IMG/VR virus record: IMGVR_UViG_3300031521_000117
Coordinates: 1-45,388 of that record
Direction: 5' to 3' (one strand)
Length of the DNA: 45,388 nt
From: a virus
Shown here: piece by piece, positions 6,291-14,545 of the stretch
Layout: every line of letters starts with the position of its first letter
Numbering within the stretch: the first letter of the stretch is position 1
Notes under the pieces: generated by a model
What the model was told of the DNA's origin: nothing
Databases searched by the model: none
Seen by the model: the letters and a program-made list of their open reading frames with translations, nothing else
Position numbers and translations under genes: made by a program

Positions 6291-6746
6291 CTAATCAAAC
6301 GTAAATACGATATCACCGGCTTTGAAACGTGGAGTCATTCCGGCGATCACACTTAGAACGCTTGAAAGTTCTGTCCATGCTATTCTTGATGCAAGAAGTG
6401 CACTTGTATTGTTTCTCCACACCTCCACATATTTGATGTTCTGAGGAACTGCCGTACAATCGCCAAACAGAATATCTGCCAAATTGGTTGCTGAGTTGGT
6501 AACCACATCCCATGCCGCATTTGAACGAGCGACGGCAACGCCCTTAGCAACATACCCGGTGTAGGATGCTTCAGTGCCAACTGTTGCATCATCGGCAACG
6601 GTGGCATCGGTGCATAAACGTAAATATAGGTTACCGGCTGCTGCTGAAGGTTGTAACCCGGATGCATCGCCAATACCGGCGATAGCAACATTTTGAAACA
6701 AAAGTTTCAAAAATTCATTTTCAAAAGTATCTGATGCGTTATTCAT
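6291..6746 (-). CDS. Tail-associated structural protein, paralogue B
   Basis: 151 residues, starting MNNASDTFENEFLKLLFQNV, with GNLYLRLCTDA, YTGYVAKGVAVAR, YVEVWRNNT and a C-terminal GDIVFTFD. It is a clear paralogue of the preceding gene (6772-7227), with the same length and the same order of motifs. These blocks (FENELLKLLF.., LYL.L.T, ..GYARQAV) are known from small phage structural proteins annotated as tail-fibre or Gp80-like. It should be a minor virion protein near the adhesin. Stop is followed by the terminator at 6249-6274. The exact place in the virion is unknown. Confidence 0.7.
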   Translation of the reverse strand: MNNASDTFENEFLKLLFQNVAIAGIGDASGLQPSAAAGNLYLRLCTDATVADDATVGTEASYTGYVAKGVAVARSNAAWDVVTNSATNLADILFGDCTAVPQNIKYVEVWRNNTSALLASRIAWTELSSVLSVIAGMTPRFKAGDIVFTFD

Positions 6747-6771
6747 GATAAAATATTTAAAAAGGTTAATA

Positions 6772-7227
6772 TTAATTTTCTGTGATTGTTATTCCGTTTG
6801 CCAAAAAAGAAAAAGCTTTCCCTATTAATACCGCTTTATCAAAATCTAACTGAGCCCAATAAAGCCTTGAAGATTCGCCGGTTGCTGTATTGTTGATCCA
6901 AACTTCTAAGTATCGGATTACATCGTTCCCACTAGTTGTGGTTGGAAAAGTTAAATCTATTGCATTTTTTACGGCATTGGCTGTAACCGTCCAGTTCGTT
7001 GTATTGCGGGGAACCGCCAATCCTTTAGCCGGGTATCCTCCAAATGTTGCTTCGGTTCCTATTACTGTATCGCTGCATACTGTCGCACTTGTGCAAAGAC
7101 GTAAATAAATATTCCCAGCCGTTGATGATCCCAGTAATCCGTTCGAATCTCCAATTCCGGCATAACTAACGTTATTGAATATCAATTGCAATAACTTGTT
7201 CTTAAATGTTGCTGATCTTCCTGCCAT
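6772..7227 (-). CDS. Tail-associated structural protein, paralogue A
   Basis: 151 residues with the motifs TFKNKLLQLIFNNVSYAGIG, GNIYLRLCTSA, FGGYPAKGLAVPR and YLEVWINNT. It shares all of these with the adjacent gene 6291-6746, so the two arose by tandem duplication and then diverged; the loops between motifs differ most. It follows the large adhesin gene by 18 bases and is probably co-transcribed with it. A minor tail or fibre-associated role is inferred from the family resemblance and position. Confidence 0.7.
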   Translation of the reverse strand: MAGRSATFKNKLLQLIFNNVSYAGIGDSNGLLGSSTAGNIYLRLCTSATVCSDTVIGTEATFGGYPAKGLAVPRNTTNWTVTANAVKNAIDLTFPTTTSGNDVIRYLEVWINNTATGESSRLYWAQLDFDKAVLIGKAFSFLANGITITEN

Positions 7228-7245
7228 GATTTTAATTTATAAATT

Positions 7246-10200
7246 TTACCAACTTGTATATGCTAGTCCTGCACCTGAAGCATACAGCGCATCAATTTCG
7301 GTTTGCGTAAGTGCTTTGCCCCATATAGCAGTCTGATCCATCAATCCTCGTATTGGATATGATGCTGTAAATCTGAACATCTCAGCAACTGCTGTTGGGT
7401 TTGCATCAACTGTAATTGTTGCAAGTGTACCAACCTGAACACTATCTAGAAACGCCCTGCCCATTGTAGCGGCACTCCGGTCAATTGTTAATGTCAACAT
7501 ATGCCAATTACCATCTCCTACAATTGATGTTTTATTAACAGAAGGCCCAATGTCATTTGTATATAAGTTGTTTTTTAATCTAAAATAGAAGCCATTTAAA
7601 TAAACGGCACCTCCGCCCCCACGCATTATAACTTCTAAAGCACCAGCAGCATTATAAGAGCCTCTAACATAAATTCCTCCAATTAAACCTGATAAACCTG
7701 CTCCCCAAGTCCATTTAACCCATGTATTAAATGAATAATTACCTGTGTTAGGATTAGTTCCTGCTCCATTTGCAATAGTTGCATATCCTGCAAGTGTTGT
7801 TGCATTAGTACGTGCTGCTTTATTTATTAAACCAGTTTGATTTAATATTAAACCTGTTTGAACAGTTGCAGGATTTGGCCCTGCAGAATCGGTTAACGTG
7901 CTACCTGAGACATCATCCATTTCCCAAACAGACACTAAACTTGTTTTTAACGTTGAATTTGATGGTAATGTCAAATCTGCTGAAATAGTTGGGGCAACAG
8001 TGTTTATTTGAACTCGTGCGGGGACTCCGATTTCAATAGGCAATTCAATACTATTAAGGCTCATTGTTTTTGTGAAAAGAACCGTTTGATATGAATTAGA
8101 AATCTGTGTCGATGAAAGGAAAATAAAGAGTTTTCCATCTTTTTTGATCATTGTTGGAATTCCTCCAAGGTGGCCGGATGGTAGGTTCCATATTGTTTGT
8201 GCAAATTGATATCCGGCTGCAATTATTCCTATTTGCAAATCTTTCCAGGTTGAATCTGATTCGTCATAAGCCATCAACCCCATTTCTCTCTCTCCCCTGT
8301 TTGACGCAAAATCCCACATACTTGTCCCGTCAATCCACGCACATAATTTACCGTTCAATACAAATTGTGAAAATATAGATGAGTGGCTACTGCGAAAACA
8401 TGTGTGTAAATCGCGTATGCTTGAACTTGTTGTGTTTAATATCGCTGCCCGTTTTGTAAATGGCCCTTCCATTGTTGGAGAATAACATTCCCAAGCCTCC
8501 CAGGGCGTGGTAACAACATTGACTTCTTCACCCATTCTGGCAGTAACAAGCATTTTAAACTCATTTTTAAACCATATTACATTGGGATTGTAAAACCCGT
8601 TTGGTGTTGTGTAATTTAAAATCCGCGCCGGGCTGTAAGTCACATTTCCCATGTTTTCATCGAACTTGAACCAGCCTATGTTATTCATTCCTCCGGCAAT
8701 AATACCCCAACAATAAGCAATATAACCACCGCCATAGGGGAGTATTGATGATACTTGAATACCGTTTGCGAACCAAGTTCCGGCAACGGGTGAAAGCAAT
8801 GGAACTGCTGAAAGGAAAGTCCAATCCAATAGATTTGAAGAACTCCAAAGTCCTACTTTCCAAGTTGTGCCATCATTTCCGTTCAGGGCAAAACGATATG
8901 TTCCATCTGAATGTTTCCACACGGCTCCGGTACCTGTCATTACTGAATAGTAAGTTCCTGCTACAGATTGAATAATCGGAGTACTTCTACCCTCATTATA
9001 TTCAAGGCCTGAATTGAATAAATTATATAAATAGACTCTGGCCCCAACTGTTAATAATTCAATGAACCTAGTGACAGCAGGAACGTACGTTAATGTTTTT
9101 GTCGATAAATTACCTGATAATATTTTCAGGTAAGCCTGATCCTGACCATATACATTAGGTTCGAGATACAAATCTGATACAGATTTCCCTTTTCCAACAA
9201 TCCATTCACGGCCTGAAATTGGTGTTTCAAGGGTTGAATAATTTGGCAACCAACTTAAAGTAACCGTATGATTCACTGTATCAATTGCTGCAATTGTAAT
9301 TGGTGTACCATCGATGAACGTGTTTATTTCGGTATTTACAATTGCTACAGGTCTGGGAAATAGATCGGAAAGGGTGAAATCACTTGCAAGTAATCCCGAT
9401 AATGTTGAATTGAGGCCTAAATTCATACTTGAACTTGCAACGAATCTCTGAAGCCAGGACAAATTCGCATCGATACCGGCTTTTAAATTTAGCGTTGACA
9501 ACAAGTTTCTATAAAAAGAAGGATTGACACTCATTCCAAATGCTGAATCAAAAGCAACCCCATGATTTTTGTAATAAGATGCAGTTGCCTCCAGACTGAA
9601 ATCCATTACAATTTCAGATTTTATTTGAAAATAGGTTGAAAGTATGCCTTCTAAATCAAATGTTGCAACCACTTCAGCAGTCATGTTTAAGTATGAGGTC
9701 ATTGCTGCTGCGATTGATAATGTTATATCAATATTTGTATTTAGGCTCTCAGTACGTTGTGATAAGACACATCTTTCAAAACATAGATGAATTCGTTTTG
9801 CATCTGTTGTCATTCCGGCAACGGTAGCATATAAGATGCTGGTTCCGGCATCAACTCCAACTGTAAGCGTAATATTGGCATCTGTTAGCATAGGGTTTTG
9901 CTGGACCACTTTTACTGCATCAGAATAGTCAAAACTCAATATATTCATCAGCGTTTTGATCGTATTCAGGCTTTTATTTCGAACCATCACCACTGCCTTG
10001 AATTCGCCAACCTGTTCGTTGAAGGGAATAACCGTCCAGGAAGATTGTATCGTTTCAGATACATTATTAGTGTTCTCAATTAAGTATGATTCGTGATTGT
10101 TTCCCAAAATTGATTTTACAACATCCGAAACCTGTTCTACAGTCAAGTCAGCTTCTATTATTTCCTCACCACGATCAATTTCGATTAACAACCCATCAGC

Positions 10201-11166
10201 ATTTGCAGTGCCGATGTATTTCTTCACCTGACCGACAGCTAGCTCTCCGATATTTGCAAGGAGATCCATTTTACCAGGATCGGCATTTGAAAGGAAGTAT
10301 TCTTTACCGTTCTCAAAAATCAATTCTTCAGTATTTTTCAGAATTCCGCCAGTGCGGAATGAGAAAATATTTTCGGTGATTGCCTCATTAACTATTCCTA
10401 CCACTGCGGAATGATCGACCGAATCGGCCAATGATAACACCCAAATCATTGAGCCGGGTTCGTTTTCGTCTTCAGCAAAACGGATATTATTACCACGAAA
10501 GAAGCCATGGCCGATTTGTTCAGCATAGTACAATTGCTGATCCTTAATTGTGAGAGTCTGGCCGGTGGTGATATATGCAAAATCGGTCGATCCGGAGAAG
10601 ATTGAAACTGGATTGTGAAAATCTTCCTTGAGTGCCAGCTCGTGCCAGAGACCCTCAAAAAACAATTCGAGTTTGTTTGGAAGAAACTGCACACTGCCAT
10701 CGTCGGGAGTGATGACTACACCAAGTTTATTTCTCCGATTATATGCGCCTAAACGAATTGCATTGAATAATTCGAACAGGCCGCATTTATAAAGATTTAG
10801 GGCTGATGACCGGTGATATTTGTCGGTACCATTGCCAACTGACACGAGTAAATCGGCTGGATCCCAATTTTCAAAATCGTACAGTTCGCTGATCAGGTTG
10901 TACGATCCCAGGAGAATTTCACGGTATGAAGTTGGATTAAGGCCCTGGCCGAATGCAAACGAGCGGTTACCTTCGATTTTGTTATCCTGACCAACAGCAA
11001 CACCAAAATCGATAAGTGACGAAAAAATATTGCGTAGCCATTTTTCGGGATCACGCGAATATTTTTCGTTATAGAGTCCGGGGTACTCACGCCACAGATT
11101 TCTTATTAACTCCTGCATAGCCGCGTTACCATCGAACGATTCCAATATTTTGAGAAGTCCTTTCAT
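7246..11166 (-). CDS. Large tail adhesin with GH43/32-like propeller and LamG domain (1306 aa)
   Basis: The N-terminal about 300 residues look like a virion-attachment part. Residues about 500-615 contain several diverged 20-25-residue units, each with a serine/tyrosine turn followed by alternating hydrophobic strands (for example TSYLNMTAEVVATFDL and ASYYKNHGVAFDSAFGM). Residues about 725-1050 resemble a five-bladed propeller of glycoside hydrolase family 43/32 type: DGTYRFALNG, VGLWSSSNLLDWT, NPNVIWFKNEF. Residues about 1070-1306 are a LamG/concanavalin-like domain (WEMDDVSGSTLTDSAG to LTQTEIDALYASG). It is the likely receptor-binding protein, recognising or cutting surface glycans. Catalytic residues cannot be assigned with confidence. 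Confidence 0.8.
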   Translation of the reverse strand: MKGLLKILESFDGNAAMQELIRNLWREYPGLYNEKYSRDPEKWLRNIFSSLIDFGVAVGQDNKIEGNRSFAFGQGLNPTSYREILLGSYNLISELYDFENWDPADLLVSVGNGTDKYHRSSALNLYKCGLFELFNAIRLGAYNRRNKLGVVITPDDGSVQFLPNKLELFFEGLWHELALKEDFHNPVSIFSGSTDFAYITTGQTLTIKDQQLYYAEQIGHGFFRGNNIRFAEDENEPGSMIWVLSLADSVDHSAVVGIVNEAITENIFSFRTGGILKNTEELIFENGKEYFLSNADPGKMDLLANIGELAVGQVKKYIGTANADGLLIEIDRGEEIIEADLTVEQVSDVVKSILGNNHESYLIENTNNVSETIQSSWTVIPFNEQVGEFKAVVMVRNKSLNTIKTLMNILSFDYSDAVKVVQQNPMLTDANITLTVGVDAGTSILYATVAGMTTDAKRIHLCFERCVLSQRTESLNTNIDITLSIAAAMTSYLNMTAEVVATFDLEGILSTYFQIKSEIVMDFSLEATASYYKNHGVAFDSAFGMSVNPSFYRNLLSTLNLKAGIDANLSWLQRFVASSSMNLGLNSTLSGLLASDFTLSDLFPRPVAIVNTEINTFIDGTPITIAAIDTVNHTVTLSWLPNYSTLETPISGREWIVGKGKSVSDLYLEPNVYGQDQAYLKILSGNLSTKTLTYVPAVTRFIELLTVGARVYLYNLFNSGLEYNEGRSTPIIQSVAGTYYSVMTGTGAVWKHSDGTYRFALNGNDGTTWKVGLWSSSNLLDWTFLSAVPLLSPVAGTWFANGIQVSSILPYGGGYIAYCWGIIAGGMNNIGWFKFDENMGNVTYSPARILNYTTPNGFYNPNVIWFKNEFKMLVTARMGEEVNVVTTPWEAWECYSPTMEGPFTKRAAILNTTSSSIRDLHTCFRSSHSSIFSQFVLNGKLCAWIDGTSMWDFASNRGEREMGLMAYDESDSTWKDLQIGIIAAGYQFAQTIWNLPSGHLGGIPTMIKKDGKLFIFLSSTQISNSYQTVLFTKTMSLNSIELPIEIGVPARVQINTVAPTISADLTLPSNSTLKTSLVSVWEMDDVSGSTLTDSAGPNPATVQTGLILNQTGLINKAARTNATTLAGYATIANGAGTNPNTGNYSFNTWVKWTWGAGLSGLIGGIYVRGSYNAAGALEVIMRGGGGAVYLNGFYFRLKNNLYTNDIGPSVNKTSIVGDGNWHMLTLTIDRSAATMGRAFLDSVQVGTLATITVDANPTAVAEMFRFTASYPIRGLMDQTAIWGKALTQTEIDALYASGAGLAYTSW

Positions 11167-13094
11167 ACTTTATAACCTTTAATTGTAACTTCAGAAATAT
11201 GATCGATATAAATAGTACAACTCATTTCTTCGATCAGGAATTCGCCTTCGCGGGTGCGGAATTTTTTACAGATATTGTGAATTGCATGATACAAAACGTT
11301 TTTTGGTAAATCGAACGAACCGGTAACGGGCAGGCGGTTAGCCCAAAATGGGTTCCAGTTTTTCCAAAATTTTGCAAAAATTCCGGTTACAGGAGTTTCG
11401 TATTCGAACGAAAATACCGCAGTATGTGTGCTTCCGGCATTGTTTGAAAGATCGTCGCGTATTAGCAATCGTGGTGAAAATGATTGATTTTTATCCTTCA
11501 TTACATTCATCGCACCCGATTGATCAACCTGTACATAATTATCACGTTCGGCGCAGCTCGACCATCCCGATTTGATTTCTTCAACTTCATCGCGACCATA
11601 TTCGTACCAGCCATCCTGTAATCCAATCGAAATTTCTTTCCATCCAAATACATCGATATGATTCGATCCTTTAGTGACCGGATCGAGTTCTTCTTCGGTG
11701 AACATTCGATATTCGTAAAATGCATTGAGCGTATATACATAACGGATTTCGCCTTCAGCAGGAGTGGGTATTAGCTGTAGACTTTCGATTGTATTAACAG
11801 GCGTTTTTATATCGGCACGGCGGTCGCTCAGATCGTGGTATCGCTCTGAAAATATAAGATCCTTATCATCATGCTCGCGAACGAACTTAAGCGCTACATT
11901 CTTTCTTTCGTCGATTTGCCATTTTCCTAAAAAGTAAGAATCAAGATCAATCGATGCGCCCGTGAGTATCGCTTCGCGCGAAAACACATTGATCGTTGAG
12001 TTTGGTAAAAAATGGAAAACCAAATTGAAAAGATTTTGAGTCGACAATAACATCTCGCCGACTTTCATTTTTGGCATGTGATTTTTGGGGACTATTTTAT
12101 CGTCGTAAGATCGTAAATAATCAAGTATTTTTTTCCCGGTACCAACATCAACACGTTTCCATTCATCTTCAACAATATATCCGCCCGAAACAGTATAGGT
12201 AATAGTTGGCTCCCAGGGTATTGTTTTCCAAATTCCTTCTTTTACAAATTCGGTAATTGTGGCATCGAAATTATTATAGATGCAGATATTTTTTAGCGAT
12301 GTATTGGTAGTGAAAATATTTTCCAACAGGTGAAACCCGTTGTCTTTTAAAGCAAGTTTAATAATGTTGTTCAGGAAAAAAAATGGTGTAACTACGGTTA
12401 CGGCACCTGTGCTCTGAGTATAATTATTCAGTATAATATCAGCCGAATTCCGCTCAATAAAATCTGATCCGGTAAAACTTCGCTCATTGACAGTTCCAAA
12501 GGTTCGTACAAACAAAAATGTAAGTATTTCGACATCATAAGTTCCCGGAGAACTTCCGTCGGCTGGTGATGGAAGTTCGCGGGTAACTTTCATCCCTTTA
12601 TCCTTGAAAAAACCGTCGTTATGAATTGGGAAACAACAAAATTGATGCTCGTCGGGGTTGAAATTATCGGTATCGTCCCAATCAATTTCATCAGCAAATA
12701 CCGGTATTTCGAGTATATCGCGTTCCTGCTCCTTATCGCCCAGAACACCCACCATATCGATAATTGATGCGCTGTAACTACCATTTGATCCACTCCCGTC
12801 GGGTGTAAATCCATTTATTTGCAGATTTCCGCTCATTAATAACATACCGCTGAAACGCACTTCTAATCCGGGAAATTTCTGATCGTTTTCGATCCTGTAT
12901 TTTGTAAATCGCTCGGGATTACCAAAAATGGCGCGGGTGTATTCGTTGCTTGGAATTGAAAATTCGATGCTGTAGCCTGACGGAATTTTTGAAAAGTCGC
13001 ACACCGGCGATTTCCAGGTGAGTGGCATGGAGAAATCGGAGGGCAACGGGATGTTTACCCGAACTGAATTTACAGGTATTGATATCGTTAGCAT
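11163..13094 (-). CDS. Tail/baseplate protein (643 aa)
   Basis: 643 residues. The N-terminus SIPVNSVRVNIPLPSDFS, then SGYSIEFSIPSNEYTRAIFG and FPGLEVRFSGMLLMSGNLQI, reads as a beta-rich domain like the first part of tail-hub proteins in Bacteroidota phages; the rest is also beta-rich with few low-complexity parts. It lies between a tail protein and the adhesin gene, whose ATG overlaps its stop, so it should connect tail tube and adhesin. I do not see enzyme motifs. The baseplate or hub assignment rests mainly on order of genes. Confidence 0.6.
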   Translation of the reverse strand: MLTISIPVNSVRVNIPLPSDFSMPLTWKSPVCDFSKIPSGYSIEFSIPSNEYTRAIFGNPERFTKYRIENDQKFPGLEVRFSGMLLMSGNLQINGFTPDGSGSNGSYSASIIDMVGVLGDKEQERDILEIPVFADEIDWDDTDNFNPDEHQFCCFPIHNDGFFKDKGMKVTRELPSPADGSSPGTYDVEILTFLFVRTFGTVNERSFTGSDFIERNSADIILNNYTQSTGAVTVVTPFFFLNNIIKLALKDNGFHLLENIFTTNTSLKNICIYNNFDATITEFVKEGIWKTIPWEPTITYTVSGGYIVEDEWKRVDVGTGKKILDYLRSYDDKIVPKNHMPKMKVGEMLLSTQNLFNLVFHFLPNSTINVFSREAILTGASIDLDSYFLGKWQIDERKNVALKFVREHDDKDLIFSERYHDLSDRRADIKTPVNTIESLQLIPTPAEGEIRYVYTLNAFYEYRMFTEEELDPVTKGSNHIDVFGWKEISIGLQDGWYEYGRDEVEEIKSGWSSCAERDNYVQVDQSGAMNVMKDKNQSFSPRLLIRDDLSNNAGSTHTAVFSFEYETPVTGIFAKFWKNWNPFWANRLPVTGSFDLPKNVLYHAIHNICKKFRTREGEFLIEEMSCTIYIDHISEVTIKGYKV

Positions 13095-13096
13095 AG

Positions 13097-13217
13097 AGGC
13101 CCCCTTCCTGTTCCCCCGTGGGGGGAATGATAAGAACTGCTTTGATTAATATTTCTTATAACTTTCATCATTGCTATTTTTAAGCCCTCCATTGTGGGGA
13201 GGGTTTGGGTGGGGCTC
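13097..13217. repeat. Pair of G/C-run palindromic repeats (family B)
   Basis: Between two tail genes lie TTCCCCC-GTG-GGGGGAA (13111-13127) and CCCTCC...GGAGGG (13185-13203), in contexts that read GCCCCC..CCCC and GGGTTTGGGTGGGGC. They resemble the C-rich hairpin repeats found between genes in many Bacteroidota genomes. The second directly follows the stop codon of the upstream gene and may act as a weak terminator. Confidence 0.55.
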
Positions 13218-14393
13218 TTAATTAGCCTCCATTACTTTAATTTCGAGATTCGGAATGAAATCGGGAGAAGAATCATTGATCACGTAATCGCCAGCATCGA
13301 TGTTTACAGGGATTAACTTGACAGGATTGTCGGGATTAATCATCCAAATCTGTTTAGATTCCAGAAAATCGCGCATATCCTGTAGTTCCTTCACGGTTTT
13401 AAAACCAGTATTTATTTTCCACGATCGGCGACCTGATGCTGAAACTGTTTTAATACTTGAAACTTTAGTTCCTGAACCAAAAGGTACCGGCTTATAAGCG
13501 CTTTCGGACTCTGTCTTTAAGTTTTCGGAATACTTACCTGATAAATAGTTGCAATCGACTACTGAAAATGAATTGACGGAATAAAAAAAGAAAGGATTTT
13601 CGTGGTAACGGTTATCGACGGTAAATTCGCGTGTTTCGGAAATATGACCGGTATTGTCTTCGAGCCAAAAAAGATATTTGATTCGTTTATAAGCTGTACT
13701 TAAGGTATTATCGAAACCCATAAATGTAGGGTTGATGTTGAATTCGATTAATCCGGTTGTGGGATATAGAATACATTCGCCTGTAATGTTGAAATCGGTA
13801 GGACCTTCGTCGGTATCGGCAGTAATTCTGCAATGCCACACGGCATTGTGTGTTTCGGCGAAGTGACTCATATACCACAATTTCACGATTTGCGTTGGCA
13901 ATACTTTTACCGGGTTCGGCAAGTTGGTAAGAAATTTACCGGCTGTAATATATTCGGACACAAAACTTTTATTGGCATCGTTCAATAATCCAAGATCATA
14001 AGGACGCATTTTACCTTTCAGTACCCGGATATTTACATTATCAGTGTTCCATGATTCCTGCCGGTCGCCGTTGCCATCGGTATAAACTTCGCCTGAACAG
14101 ATTGTGATTGTACGCTCGAGCGCTGTATTAGCCTGTGAAACTCCTGTAGCCGGAAATTGAAAAACCGTATCAATAGGCTGATCGGCAAGGCCACTGATGT
14201 CGAACACCGATTTAAGAGCGCTATCCGGGGCAATTTCTTCGATAAAAGGTGATCCGATTAAAGCGGTACAGGTAACTTTCAGGGCTATTTTGTATTTGTC
14301 CTTACCCACCATTGCGCCCGAAGTGGTTGTAACATCTACTTCGATCGCGTTGCCTGAAAGCTGTATTAATCCGCCGGGAACTGTTATGGTCAT
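13218..14393 (-). CDS. Tail protein (391 aa)
   Basis: 391 residues, predicted mainly beta, starting TITVPGGLIQLSGNAIEVDV. The C-terminal half includes SAYKPVPFGSGTKVSSIKTV and WMINPDNPVKLIPVNIDAGD, patterns I associate with tail or baseplate proteins of Bacteroidota phages, but I cannot name a family with certainty. It is transcribed from its own late promoter (14467-14501) and follows the tape-measure gene, the usual position of distal-tail proteins. A distal-tail or tail-surface role is inference from order. Confidence 0.6.
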   Translation of the reverse strand: MTITVPGGLIQLSGNAIEVDVTTTSGAMVGKDKYKIALKVTCTALIGSPFIEEIAPDSALKSVFDISGLADQPIDTVFQFPATGVSQANTALERTITICSGEVYTDGNGDRQESWNTDNVNIRVLKGKMRPYDLGLLNDANKSFVSEYITAGKFLTNLPNPVKVLPTQIVKLWYMSHFAETHNAVWHCRITADTDEGPTDFNITGECILYPTTGLIEFNINPTFMGFDNTLSTAYKRIKYLFWLEDNTGHISETREFTVDNRYHENPFFFYSVNSFSVVDCNYLSGKYSENLKTESESAYKPVPFGSGTKVSSIKTVSASGRRSWKINTGFKTVKELQDMRDFLESKQIWMINPDNPVKLIPVNIDAGDYVINDSSPDFIPNLEIKVMEAN

Positions 14394-14408
14394 GAGATTT
14401 ACGATTTA

Positions 14409-14447
14409 AAGCCCCACCCCAACCCTCCCCAAAGGGGGAGGGAGTTT
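14409..14447. repeat. C/G-run palindromic repeat (family B)
   Basis: CCCTCCCC-AAA-GGGGGAGGG inside a GCCCCACCCCAAC...GGAGTTT context, the same type as the copies at 13097-13217 and 14514-14541. It lies between the late promoter 14467-14501 and the start codon at 14393, so it forms a stable hairpin in the 5' leader of that gene. Confidence 0.6.
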
Positions 14448-14466
14448 GGCGCTATAGTTTATTAAT

Positions 14467-14501
14467 CAAATCTATTTTGTTTGAGGAATTATAGAAAGGA
14501 C
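14467..14501 (-). promoter_or_regulatory. Late promoter 3: GTCCTTT-N20-TAGATTTG (tail unit)
   Basis: Minus strand GTCCTTT (14501-14495), exactly 20 bases, then TAGATTTG (14474-14467), a perfect TAnnTTTG. It drives the gene starting at 14393 with a leader of about 65-70 nt that contains the hairpin repeat at 14409-14447. Confidence 0.7.
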
Positions 14502-14513
14502 ATGTTTTAATCA

Positions 14514-14541
14514 CCCCTCCAATGGAGGGGCAGGGGGGAGG
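14514..14541. repeat. C/G-run palindromic repeat after the tape-measure gene (family B)
   Basis: CCCCTCC-ATT-GGAGGGG hairpin (read on the minus strand) directly after the tape-measure stop codon at 14546 and just before the late promoter at 14467-14501. It probably serves as the terminator of the portal-to-tape-measure unit. Confidence 0.55.
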
Positions 14542-14545
14542 CTTT

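Noticed and set aside
9636-9827. Plus-strand frames within the adhesin, tape-measure and primase genes
   Set aside because: They are shadows of strongly coding minus-strand genes with no start signals or recognisable domains.
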